The notes under the pieces are model-generated. The model searched no databases. It saw only the letters and a list, made by a program, of their open reading frames with translations, and was not told the origin of the DNA. The translations under genes were made by a program, and so were the position numbers. Below, piece after piece: positions 1 to 5,649 of a stretch of DNA of 7,079 nucleotides; the first letter of the stretch is position 1, and each line of letters starts with the position of its first letter. Source of the stretch: JALYIM01 sp040003205 (GTDB lineage Bacteria; Acidobacteriota; Terriglobia; Terriglobales; Acidobacteriaceae); NCBI GenBank assembly GCA_040003205.1, contig JBDUDA010000157.1, positions 1 through 7,079 of the forward strand. The letters are read 5' to 3'.

Positions 1-1
1 C

Positions 2-607
2 GTTCCCGGTAGACCCAGCTTCGGTCCGGACTTTGAAATTGACCGCGGACAATCCACCCTTGGCGATACACCCGGATTTCTACAGCCGGGAGTCGATACG
101 AAAATTGCTCATGATTCCAGTCTCGCGACCTGGGTCCGCATGCGTCGCGAATTGCCGGCTTTTGCGATGTTCTCCACCGTGCAGTATTCGTTCAGCGTAG
201 ATTCGAAAATGATGGTGGAGACACTGGTGTTCAAGGTACGCGATCCGAAGGATCTGATGCAGCTCTCGATCGAAGACACTGCGTCTTCCGTCACGACTCC
301 GGCTGCGATGCTGGGGACAAATACTCCGGCGACGCATATCAAGCTTGAGCGCTTCGGGAAAGCTTCGGTAGCTCTGGCGCGCTGCGCCGGATCAGAGGGC
401 AGCCCTGCTCCCGACCAGAGCGCATATGAGCCGATCTTTCGAAACGCTTCCACAATTGTTTCAAATTACCGGGATTTGCTTGGAGCGCGACAGACTGTGC
501 CAGGGGAGCTCGCCCGCACTGGGGCTCGTAGGAGCGGTAAAACGAAAGCTCAGCATACAGACAAAGCTGGGTCGCAAAAACCAGCACCATCAACCAGTGA
601 TAAATAA
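2..607 (+). CDS. Hypothetical protein, C-terminal 201 residues (5' end outside window)
   Basis: The reading frame is open from the first bases of the window to TAA at 605-607, so the true start lies upstream. The first Met codon inside the window is at 140, but residues before it (VPGRPSFGPDFEIDRGQ...) read as normal protein, so 140 is unlikely to be the start. The visible part has a mixed middle section (ETLVFKVRDPKDLMQLSIED, then a Thr/Ala-rich stretch) and a basic, polar, probably disordered tail rich in Lys, Arg, Ser, Ala and Pro. No membrane segment or catalytic motif is seen, and I do not recognise the family. The overlapping frame at 426-614 on the same strand and the reverse-strand frames at 109-659 look like shadows. 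A gap of 122 bp separates it from trxB, so it need not be co-transcribed. Confidence 0.6.
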   Translation, partial: VPGRPSFGPDFEIDRGQSTLGDTPGFLQPGVDTKIAHDSSLATWVRMRRELPAFAMFSTVQYSFSVDSKMMVETLVFKVRDPKDLMQLSIEDTASSVTTPAAMLGTNTPATHIKLERFGKASVALARCAGSEGSPAPDQSAYEPIFRNASTIVSNYRDLLGARQTVPGELARTGARRSGKTKAQHTDKAGSQKPAPSTSDK

Positions 608-729
608 CACGTAAAACGTCGATTGAGACCGCGCGCGAACTGGCGAAGGGTGCGGCCATGAATCGAATTGGGTAATCTGCAATCTAATTCTGTCGTTGTG
701 AATTTTGCTAACACTTCTGCGAATTGAAT
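608..729. other. Intergenic gap upstream of trxB
   Basis: This is 122 bp without a gene. I looked for a promoter for the trxB operon and found only poor candidates, for example TTGTGA at 696-701 without a matching -10 at normal spacing. No Rho-independent terminator for the upstream gene is visible. A short ACGT-AAA-ACGT inverted repeat directly follows the upstream stop but is too small to interpret. Confidence 0.4.
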
Positions 730-1662
730 ATGGAAGACTTCCGCAAAGTCGTAATAGTAGGCTCTGGATGCTCGGGCCACACCGCCGCTCTGTACAGTGC
801 GCGAGCGAATCTCAAGCCGCTGGTGATCGAGGGTCACGAGCCCGGTGGCCAGCTATCCCTGACAACGTTGGTGGAAAACTTCCCCGGATTTCCCGAGGGG
901 ATTCAAGGACCGGAGTTGATCGACAATATGCGGCGGCAGGCGGCGCGTTTTGGCGCCGATTACAAGCTTGGACACCTCACCACTGCCGATCTGACTAAGC
1001 GGCCATTCAAACTTCAATTCGGCAAAGAGACGATCCATGCCCAGACGCTAATTATTGCTACCGGAGCGTCGGCCCGTTGGTTGGGCTTGCCAAATGAACA
1101 GGCGCTTATCGGACACGGGGTGTCATCGTGCGCGACCTGTGACGGCTTCTTTTTCTCGGGAAAAGAAATTGCGGTGATTGGAGGAGGTGACTCCGCCATG
1201 GAGGAAGCAACTTTTCTTACCCGCTTTGCCAGCAAAGTCACCGTCATTCATCGCAGCGAACAGTTCCGCGCCTCCAAAATCATGCTCGATCGGGCGCAGC
1301 ACAATCCAAAGATCGAATTCCTTACCAGCACCGTGGTGGATGACGTGATGGATGTCGCCAGCAAAGAAGTGACCGCGCTAAAACTGCGCAATCTTAAGAC
1401 CAGCAAGGCATGGGATTTCCCCACCAGCGCCATGTTTCTCGGCATTGGACATATCCCCAACGCCAAAATGTTTGCGGGGCAGCTCGACATGGATCAGGAC
1501 GGCTATCTGAAGACGACCGACTACGTTTTCACGCGCGTGCCCGGGGTCTATGCCTGCGGCGACGTGCAAGACCGGCGCTATCGTCAGGCCATCACGGCTT
1601 CCGGATCTGGGTGCATGGCCGCGCTTGAGGCCGAAAAATTTTTAGAAGAATTGGGAGAGTAG
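730..1662 (+). CDS. trxB: Thioredoxin-disulfide reductase
   Basis: This is a cytoplasmic FAD enzyme that passes electrons from NADPH to oxidised thioredoxin. The 310-residue length is typical of low-molecular-weight bacterial TrxB. Visible motifs in order: FAD-binding GSGCSG (11-16), EPGGQL (37-42), TGASA (111-115), redox-active C134-A-T-C137 followed by DGFF, NADPH-binding GGGDSAMEEA (151-160), HRSEQFRAS (174-182, the usual NADP 2'-phosphate site), and the C-terminal flavin motif YACGDVQD (274-281) followed by RQAITASGSGCMAALEAEKF. ATG at 730 leaves seven residues before the first beta strand, as expected; TTG at 724 would add two residues and is less likely. There is no good Shine-Dalgarno at either start. 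The Cys in the FAD glycine loop, where many homologues have Pro-Ala, is a small oddity. The UBP zinc-finger gene follows after 22 bp, probably in the same transcript. Confidence 0.95.
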   Translation: MEDFRKVVIVGSGCSGHTAALYSARANLKPLVIEGHEPGGQLSLTTLVENFPGFPEGIQGPELIDNMRRQAARFGADYKLGHLTTADLTKRPFKLQFGKETIHAQTLIIATGASARWLGLPNEQALIGHGVSSCATCDGFFFSGKEIAVIGGGDSAMEEATFLTRFASKVTVIHRSEQFRASKIMLDRAQHNPKIEFLTSTVVDDVMDVASKEVTALKLRNLKTSKAWDFPTSAMFLGIGHIPNAKMFAGQLDMDQDGYLKTTDYVFTRVPGVYACGDVQDRRYRQAITASGSGCMAALEAEKFLEELGE

Positions 1663-1673
1663 AAGTTCATATC

Positions 1674-1679
1674 GGAGGG
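1674..1679 (+). promoter_or_regulatory. Shine-Dalgarno for the UBP zinc-finger gene
   Basis: GGAGGG lies five bases before the ATG at 1685. It is the strongest ribosome binding site on the forward strand of this window and fixes the start of the small gene. It sits in the 22-bp gap after trxB. Confidence 0.7.
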
Positions 1680-1684
1680 CAATC

Positions 1685-1954
1685 ATGGCAAAAGAACCAA
1701 CCACCTGCTCCCATCTCAACCAGATAAAGAAAGTCACTCCCAGCGTTAATGGCTGCGAGGAATGTTTGAAGACGGGCGACACCTGGGTTCACCTTCGCAT
1801 GTGCCTCAGTTGCGGGCACGTCGGCTGCTGCGACTCATCCAAAAACAAACACGCCACCAAGCACTTTCATCACAGCAAGCATCCGATCATGCAATCGGTC
1901 GAGCCGGGAGAAGACTGGCGCTGGTGCTACGTGGATGAGATGTTCCTGCAATAA
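1685..1954 (+). CDS. UBP-type zinc-finger domain protein
   Basis: An 89-residue protein consisting almost entirely of one UBP-type (ZnF-UBP/BUZ-like) zinc finger. Putative ligands follow the family pattern: C8-x-H10, C24-x2-C27, C40-x2-C43-G-H45, C48, then a His cluster (H56, H60, H62, H63, H66) ending in HP, followed by DWRWCYVDEMF. In eukaryotes this fold binds the free C-terminal Gly-Gly of ubiquitin. Bacterial stand-alone copies have no established role that I know of, and nothing here shows a ubiquitin-like partner. There is no signal peptide or membrane segment, so it should be cytoplasmic. A strong GGAGGG site supports the ATG start. Its position 22 bp after trxB suggests co-transcription and perhaps a redox or zinc-linked function; that link is inference. 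Family assignment is firm, function unknown. Confidence 0.88.
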   Translation: MAKEPTTCSHLNQIKKVTPSVNGCEECLKTGDTWVHLRMCLSCGHVGCCDSSKNKHATKHFHHSKHPIMQSVEPGEDWRWCYVDEMFLQ

Positions 1955-1974
1955 TCGTGCACGAAGGAGATGGG

Positions 1975-2003
1975 GCCGTTCTGGAACGGCAAAGTTACCT
2001 TTG
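1975..2003. other. Two adjacent small hairpins after the trxB/UBP pair
   Basis: GCCGTT-CTGG-AACGGC (1975-1990) can form a perfect 6-bp stem with a 4-nt loop. It is followed directly by CAAAG-TTAC-CTTTG (1990-2003), a 5-bp stem. Lying 20 bp after the stop, they could act in termination or 3'-end protection of the trxB transcript, but no U-run follows, so this is not a canonical intrinsic terminator. Confidence 0.35.
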
Positions 2004-2017
2004 TCACTTAAGGCCGG

Positions 2018-2027
2018 GACCATGGTC
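2018..2027. promoter_or_regulatory. 10-bp perfect palindrome GACCATGGTC
   Basis: A perfect dyad 38 bp upstream of the GTG of the TonB-domain gene. It could be half of an operator or simply chance; there is no second copy nearby and no recognisable promoter around it. Confidence 0.2.
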
Positions 2028-2065
2028 ATCTTTACGTAGGATAAGGGCAGGGATAGGCTGACAGG

Positions 2066-2404
2066 GTGACGGCACCTCGTCGATCTAGTCATCTGTTACT
2101 AATTTTGTTGGCCGTTTTGTGCGTTCCGTTTCCCTCTGCCGCACAGCAGGATTCGAGTGAAATTGTACGAAAAATCACCAATAGGGTGGTGCCGGCTTAT
2201 CCCGCCCTTGCACGTAACATGCGACTTGTGGGCACGGTCAAGATGGAAGCGATCGTTAATCCGTCCGGTTCTGTTAGACACGTTTCGGTGAAGGGCGGAA
2301 ATCCCGTTCTCGTGCAGGCCGCCAATAAAGCTGTGATGTTCTGGAAGTTTGAACCGGGTTCGCGGGAAACGGTGGAACAGATCGAAATTAAATTTAATCC
2401 CTAA
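2066..2404 (+). CDS. Exported TonB C-terminal-domain protein (energy transducer TonB family)
   Basis: A 112-residue protein with basic N-terminus MTAPRRSS, a hydrophobic segment (about 9-23) and a likely signal-peptidase site near PSAA-QQ (24-28). A TonB C-terminal domain fills about residues 40-111: PAYPALARNMRLVGTV, then a beta strand with NPSGSVRHVSV, KGGNPVLVQAA and KAVMFWKFEPG, the familiar family pattern. Canonical TonB uses an uncleaved inner-membrane anchor and a long Pro-rich spanner to energise outer-membrane receptors; here the spanner is missing, so the protein is more likely periplasmic or only briefly anchored. Start choice: an in-frame TAG at 2054-2056 lies just upstream and GTG 2066 is the only reasonable start keeping the signal sequence; the Shine-Dalgarno is weak. 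It stands alone between two gaps, with no exbB/exbD or receptor gene in view. Confidence 0.82.
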   Translation: MTAPRRSSHLLLILLAVLCVPFPSAAQQDSSEIVRKITNRVVPAYPALARNMRLVGTVKMEAIVNPSGSVRHVSVKGGNPVLVQAANKAVMFWKFEPGSRETVEQIEIKFNP

Positions 2405-2457
2405 TGTCTATCTGCTAAGCGTGCTGCTATTTCTGTGCTCCATTCCACTTCGCAAGT

Positions 2458-2465
2458 CCGGCCTC
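2458..2465. repeat. Left 8-bp direct repeat (putative target-site duplication)
   Basis: CCGGCCTC directly abuts the left terminal inverted repeat and recurs exactly 200 bp downstream abutting the right one. If the following G is counted the match is 9 bp, but that G also belongs to the inverted repeat. Confidence 0.6.
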
Positions 2466-2657
2466 GGCAGTGGCTCAATTTCAGAATAACCTGTCATCTC
2501 GACCGGAGCCGTGGCTTCGCGCAGCGAAGACACCGCAGAGTGGAGAGACCGCTTTTTCCCCGTCTAACAGCAGGTCTCTCGACTCCGCAAAGCCCAGCGG
2601 CTTTGCTTCGCTCGAGATGACACCCTTCGGTTGTAGCTTTTGAATTGAGCCACTACC
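2466..2657. mobile_element. MITE-like non-coding element with terminal inverted repeats
   Basis: The left end reads GGCAGTGGCTCAATT (2466-2480) and the reverse complement of the right end (2657-2643) reads GGTAGTGGCTCAATT: 14 of 15 positions match. Identical 8-bp copies of CCGGCCTC sit immediately outside both ends. The 192-bp interior has no credible coding sequence and contains two more nested inverted repeats. Short length, terminal inverted repeats, a flanking duplication and absence of a transposase are what define a MITE, which would be mobilised in trans. The parent insertion-sequence family cannot be decided here; several families make 8-bp duplications. It lies between the TonB-domain gene and the proline dehydrogenase gene without interrupting either. 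Confidence 0.6.
2492..2622. repeat. Nested inverted repeat of the TGTCATCTCGA / TCGAGATGACA type
   Basis: TGTCATCTCGA (2492-2502) and its exact reverse complement TCGAGATGACA (2612-2622) bound a second, inner palindrome. Inside lies a third stem: 2535-2550 pairs with 2573-2588 with two mismatches, including the exact 8-bp match GAGAGACC/GGTCTCTC, around a 22-nt loop with a T5 run. As RNA the region could fold into one long branched hairpin. From memory, this sequence class recurs between genes in acidobacterial genomes, but copy number could not be tested. Confidence 0.65.
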
Positions 2658-2665
2658 CCGGCCTC
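2658..2665. repeat. Right 8-bp direct repeat (putative target-site duplication)
   Basis: A second copy of CCGGCCTC directly outside the right terminal inverted repeat, in the same orientation as the left copy. Together they suggest that the enclosed 192 bp were inserted into a single ancestral CCGGCCTC site. Confidence 0.6.
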
Positions 2666-2672
2666 GCGTCAT

Positions 2673-2701
2673 TCAATGTTCCTACTTAAGTGTGATACAA
2701 A
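2673..2701 (+). promoter_or_regulatory. Possible promoter for proline dehydrogenase
   Basis: TTCAAT (2673-2678, a weak -35) is followed after 17 bp by TACAAA (2696-2701), a -10 with an upstream TG making an extended -10 (TGATACAAA). It would give a leader of roughly 55 nt before GTG 2763. It starts only 8 bp outside the repeat element. Confidence 0.3.
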
Positions 2702-2762
2702 ATTCTGTGACCCTCATGCAGGTTGAAGAATTTTTTACGTTGTTGCGTTACGCGGGAACCAA

Positions 2763-3689
2763 GTGCTGAGGGCCTTCTTCATTTCGCTTTCCGAAAGCCC
2801 CTCCCTCCGGCATGTCGCTGAACGCTCATCGTTGGGGCAGCGCATTTCGAGCCGGTTCGTCGCGGGGACGCAGGTCGAGGATGCCCTCCGCGCCGCTCGG
2901 ACCGTGAACCGATCCGGCCTCAGCGTTTCGGTTGACAATCTCGGAGAAAATGTCACCAATGCGGATGAGGCCCGCGCCAGCGCCGCGCTCTATCACCAAA
3001 TGCTCGACTCCATAGCTTCGCAGCATCTCGACGCCAACATCAGTCTGAAGCTCACCCACATGGGACTTGACGTGGATGAGAAGCTGGCGCGAGACCTGGT
3101 TTCCGGGCTGGTGGCCAAAGCGGCAGGCATGAATCCGCGCAATTTCGTCCGCATAGATATGGAGGGCTCTCCTTACACAAGCCGCACGCTGGATTTTGTT
3201 CACGAACTCCATCGCGTTCCCTCGAATAAAGGATGTGTAGGCGCGGTGATTCAGTCTTATATGCGGCGGTCGCAGAGCGATGTCGAGAAGTTGCTTGCGG
3301 AGGGAATCCGCATACGATTGTGTAAGGGCGCCTACAAAGAGCCGCCGGATATTGCCTTTCAGGAAAAATCAGAAGTGGACGCCAGCTACGTCAGGCTCAT
3401 GAAGGTTTTGTTGAAGAGCGGCGTTTATCACGGGCTCGCCACCCATGATGAAAAGATAATCCGCGCGGCGATCACCTTCGCCGAACAGGAATCGATTCCG
3501 CCTGACTCCTTTGAGTTTCAAATGCTGTACGGAATTCGAAGGGACCTCCAGCAGGAACTCGTTCGCCAGGGTTGGAGAATGCGGGTTTACATTCCCTTCG
3601 GAAGCGAGTGGTATCCATACCTTATGCGCCGCCTCGCGGAATGTCCTGCAAACGCGCTATTTATCGCCAAAAACCTGTTTCGCGATTAG
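2763..3689 (+). CDS. Proline dehydrogenase, monofunctional
   Basis: This FAD enzyme oxidises L-proline to delta-1-pyrroline-5-carboxylate and feeds electrons to the respiratory chain; the partner P5C dehydrogenase gene is not in the window. The 308-residue length fits the single-domain PutB-type enzyme rather than bifunctional PutA. Family signatures: VNRSGLSVSVDNLGENVT (48-65), NISLKLTHMG (92-101), VRIDMEGS (129-136), a VIQSYMRR strand (162-169), RIRLCKGAYKEP (183-194, flavin/substrate region), LATHDEKII (225-233), and the C-terminal YIPFGSEWYPYLMRRLAE (276-293), whose paired arginines R289-R290 correspond to the pair that binds the proline carboxylate in characterised homologues. An in-frame TGA at 2724-2726 and the lack of other start codons make GTG 2763 the start; its Shine-Dalgarno is weak. 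The SirB1-like gene follows after 53 bp in the same direction. Confidence 0.93.
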   Translation: MLRAFFISLSESPSLRHVAERSSLGQRISSRFVAGTQVEDALRAARTVNRSGLSVSVDNLGENVTNADEARASAALYHQMLDSIASQHLDANISLKLTHMGLDVDEKLARDLVSGLVAKAAGMNPRNFVRIDMEGSPYTSRTLDFVHELHRVPSNKGCVGAVIQSYMRRSQSDVEKLLAEGIRIRLCKGAYKEPPDIAFQEKSEVDASYVRLMKVLLKSGVYHGLATHDEKIIRAAITFAEQESIPPDSFEFQMLYGIRRDLQQELVRQGWRMRVYIPFGSEWYPYLMRRLAECPANALFIAKNLFRD

Positions 3690-3742
3690 TTTAGGTTCCC
3701 GAAAAATGAACTTTTGGCTCAGCCTTCTGCTAGCATTCTTAT

Positions 3743-4597
3743 ATGGGCAAGAACGGCCAAACAGGGTTAACGGAGGCCTTTGCCGCTTTTGCGGGACCGC
3801 AGGTTGACGACGACAAAATTGATCTCGTGCGTTCGGCTTTGACCATCGCCCGCACGGAATATCCGGAACTGGAGATCGAGGAGTATGCCCGCCGCGTGGA
3901 CGACCTAGCAAGGCTTGCCGAAAGCCGCATCACGGAAATTGGCGACGTAAAAGAAACGATATCCGCGATTAACTACGCCCTGTTTGAGCACGCCGGGCTT
4001 CATGGAAATCGCGAAGATTACTACAGTCCCAGCAATTCTTTTTTGAATGACGTTCTCGATAAAGGCCTCGGGATTCCGATCACGCTGGCTTTGCTTTACA
4101 TGGAAGTGGGCCGCCGGCTTGGGTTTCCGTTATTTGGCGTGGGCATGCCTGGCCATTTCCTGCTCAAGCATTACGATATCGATGGCCGCGAAACTTTGAT
4201 TGACTGCTTCAATGGCGGAGACATATTGAGCGCGCAGGATTGTCAGCGACGCCTCGACGAAATCTACTCCGGACAAATGACCCTGCGTCCGGAGTTTTTG
4301 TTTGCGGTGAGCCGCCGGCAGATGCTGACCCGCATTCTCAATAATCTGAAAACGGTTTACATGTCGTCGCGGAATTTCCGCAAGGCCCTGCCCATGGTGG
4401 AATTGGTGCTGGTAATCCATCCGCGATCGCCGGAAGATATGAAGCAGCGCGCGCTCCTGCGGTACAGCCTGGGACAATCCAAAAATGCCGCGGATGACCT
4501 GGAAGAATATTTGCGGATGTCGCCAGACGCATCCGACGCGGATGAGATCCGCCAGACCGCACTCTCCATCCGGAGAATGCTTGCTCTCATGAACTAA
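3743..4597 (+). CDS. SirB1-family transglutaminase-like protein with TPR-like C-terminus
   Basis: A 284-residue cytoplasmic protein of the SirB1/transglutaminase-like family. The core is seen around residues 75-160: SAINYALFE, NREDYYSPSNSFLNDVL, KGLGIPITLALLYMEVGRRL, VGMPGHFLLKH (133-143) and LIDCFNGG (152-159). The C-terminal third (about 195-284) is helical with TPR-like spacing (NFRKALPMVELVLVIHP, then RALLRYSLGQSKNAADDLEEYL). The fold derives from cysteine proteases, but no Cys sits in the helix after GIP where the nucleophile would be expected, so it may be non-catalytic; its biochemical role is not established. SirB1 is named from Salmonella, but that does not define a function here. 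ATG 3743 is the earliest possible start because TAG lies in frame at 3731-3733; no Shine-Dalgarno is visible. It converges on the DUF3106-like gene with only 8 bp between their ends. Confidence 0.85.
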   Translation: MGKNGQTGLTEAFAAFAGPQVDDDKIDLVRSALTIARTEYPELEIEEYARRVDDLARLAESRITEIGDVKETISAINYALFEHAGLHGNREDYYSPSNSFLNDVLDKGLGIPITLALLYMEVGRRLGFPLFGVGMPGHFLLKHYDIDGRETLIDCFNGGDILSAQDCQRRLDEIYSGQMTLRPEFLFAVSRRQMLTRILNNLKTVYMSSRNFRKALPMVELVLVIHPRSPEDMKQRALLRYSLGQSKNAADDLEEYLRMSPDASDADEIRQTALSIRRMLALMN

Positions 4598-4605
4598 TAT
4601 TTGCG

Positions 4606-5649
4606 CTAGCGAGGAGGCCGGGGCACGTTGGTCTCTTCCTCTTCCCCGTTACTGGGTGCGAGCGGCAGCTGAGAAACTCCATTGAGAAGTCCGCGCTCCT
4701 GCTCTGAGAACTGATCGAAGCGCCCGGAATCAATGGCACGCTGGCGCGCATCGGGAGGCATGCCGCGAAGCGCACGGATTGCGTTCTCCACTGCCTGCCG
4801 TCTTTCTGCCGGCAGTTGCTGCAAATTCGAATTCAGTTGCCTCGCCTGGCCCTTCTGCTGGGGCGTGAGGTGCTCCCAGGTTTCCATGCGGTTCAGAATC
4901 TGCTGCTGTCTGTCCGCGGGCAGGGTGCTGAAACCTTGCAGCCGATCTCGTAATTGCTGCTGCCGGCTCTGCGGAAGGCTGCGAAATTGCGGATCGCTTT
5001 CCAACGCCCGCTTCTGCTGGTCGACGGGCAAGTCCCGGTGCTGGCTGAGCCACTGTCCTGAATGGTGACCTTGCGCCGGCGGCGCGGGCGGTCGCGGCAC
5101 CGGAGTCTGAGAGCGCTGAGGCGAATACTCACCATTTTGGCGCTGCGAATACTGCGGCGACGCCGGCTCCGGGCGTTGGGAATACGGGCGACTCGAAGTC
5201 GAACGTTCTGGGGACCTTTCCTGCGGATATCGGCGGTCCGAATATGCCGGTGGCCGGGGTACGCGCTGGGATTGCTCAGGGCGATTGCCCGACGGCTCAT
5301 AACTTCGCGGGCGGGAATACCCCTGCTCCGGACGTTGGTCCGGACGTTGCTGTGGCCTCTGCTGGGGCGTCTGCCTTGTCGCTCCCGGATATTGCCTTGG
5401 AGCTGATACACGCGGATACGATTCACGCGGATACGACGGGCGTGACGGCGCTGTCTGACGCTCCACCGGCGGGCGACTCTGAGGCGCCTGACGGCTTTGA
5501 TCCTGACGTTGGGCTTCCTGCCCATACTGACGTTTGTTCTGATTTTCGTTCGGAGATTGGCCCACGCAGAGAACAGCTCCGGCGAGCAGCAGTATGCCGC
5601 CTGCCTTCGCTAAAAGCTGTTTCGCCGGAATGGATTTAACCCGAAGCAT
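4606..5649 (-). CDS. Exported Pro/Arg/Gln-rich protein with DUF3106-like C-terminal domain
   Basis: A 347-residue protein in three parts. Residues 1-32 form a signal peptide (basic MLRVKSIPAKQLLAK, then hydrophobic AGGILLLAGAVLCVG); AVLC is not a good lipobox. Residues about 33-197 are low complexity, rich in Pro, Arg, Gln, Ser and Tyr, and probably disordered. Residues about 198-332 are a helical, DUF3106-like region with recurring LPxxxxQxxLxxR-type units (LPVDQQKRAL, LPQSRQQQLRDRL, LPADRQQQILNRM, LTPQQKGQARQL, LPAERRQAVENAI), followed by an acidic GEEEET and Pro-Arg tail. Function is unknown; an envelope location is inferred. ATG 5649 is preferred to TTG 5679 because it gives a clean signal peptide. 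It starts 30 bp after the anti-sigma stop on the same strand, suggesting an operon with the sigma and anti-sigma genes. Arg-rich frames in other registers across it are shadows. Confidence 0.8.
   Translation of the reverse strand: MLRVKSIPAKQLLAKAGGILLLAGAVLCVGQSPNENQNKRQYGQEAQRQDQSRQAPQSRPPVERQTAPSRPSYPRESYPRVSAPRQYPGATRQTPQQRPQQRPDQRPEQGYSRPRSYEPSGNRPEQSQRVPRPPAYSDRRYPQERSPERSTSSRPYSQRPEPASPQYSQRQNGEYSPQRSQTPVPRPPAPPAQGHHSGQWLSQHRDLPVDQQKRALESDPQFRSLPQSRQQQLRDRLQGFSTLPADRQQQILNRMETWEHLTPQQKGQARQLNSNLQQLPAERRQAVENAIRALRGMPPDARQRAIDSGRFDQFSEQERGLLNGVSQLPLAPSNGEEEETNVPRPPR
5327..5350 (-). repeat. 12-bp tandem duplication in the Pro-rich linker
   Basis: TCCGGACGTTGG (5327-5338) is followed by TCCGGACGTTGC (5339-5350), 11 of 12 identical. 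In the protein this is the repeated QRPDQRPEQ unit, so linker growth by slippage is likely. Confidence 0.6.
5409..5438 (-). repeat. 15-bp tandem duplication in the Pro-rich linker
   Basis: Two adjacent copies, 5409-5423 and 5424-5438, share CACGCGGATACGA and differ only at the last two bases. They encode the repeated SYPRESYPR unit. Being a multiple of three, the change keeps the frame. Confidence 0.6.

Larger units (their letters stand above)
2405..2762. other. 358-bp intergenic region dominated by a MITE-like repeat
   Basis: There is no credible gene here. The small frames at 2435-2620 and 2481-2672 fall across an inverted-repeat structure and look spurious. The region holds the repeat element described separately (2458-2665) and, to its right, an AT-richer stretch with a possible promoter for the proline dehydrogenase gene. 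Confidence 0.7.

Noticed and set aside
339..659. 106-residue reverse-strand frame opposite the left-edge gene
   Set aside because: No recognisable domain, overlaps a well-formed forward frame, and has no start signals.
724..729. TTG start giving a two-residue longer TrxB
   Set aside because: ATG at 730 is six bases downstream, matches the usual N-terminal length, and neither start has a better ribosome site.
2435..2672. Short frames of about 60 residues on both strands in the intergenic repeat
   Set aside because: They cross an inverted-repeat structure, have low-information sequences and no ribosome sites.
2708..2736. CCT-CATGC-AGG followed by a T6 run as an intrinsic terminator
   Set aside because: The stem is only three base pairs and the T run is separated from it; too weak to call.
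3511..3807. 98-residue forward frame bridging the proline dehydrogenase and SirB1-like genes
   Set aside because: Out of frame with two strongly supported genes and has no domain character.
4604..4611. CGCTAGCG palindrome between the convergent gene ends as a bidirectional terminator
   Set aside because: Eight bases with no loop cannot form a useful hairpin, and no T runs flank it.
4893..5525. 210-residue Arg-rich reverse-strand frame and the forward frames at 5062-5639
   Set aside because: Low-complexity shadows of the Pro/Arg/Gln-rich linker; no signal peptide or family pattern, while the 5649-4606 frame has both.
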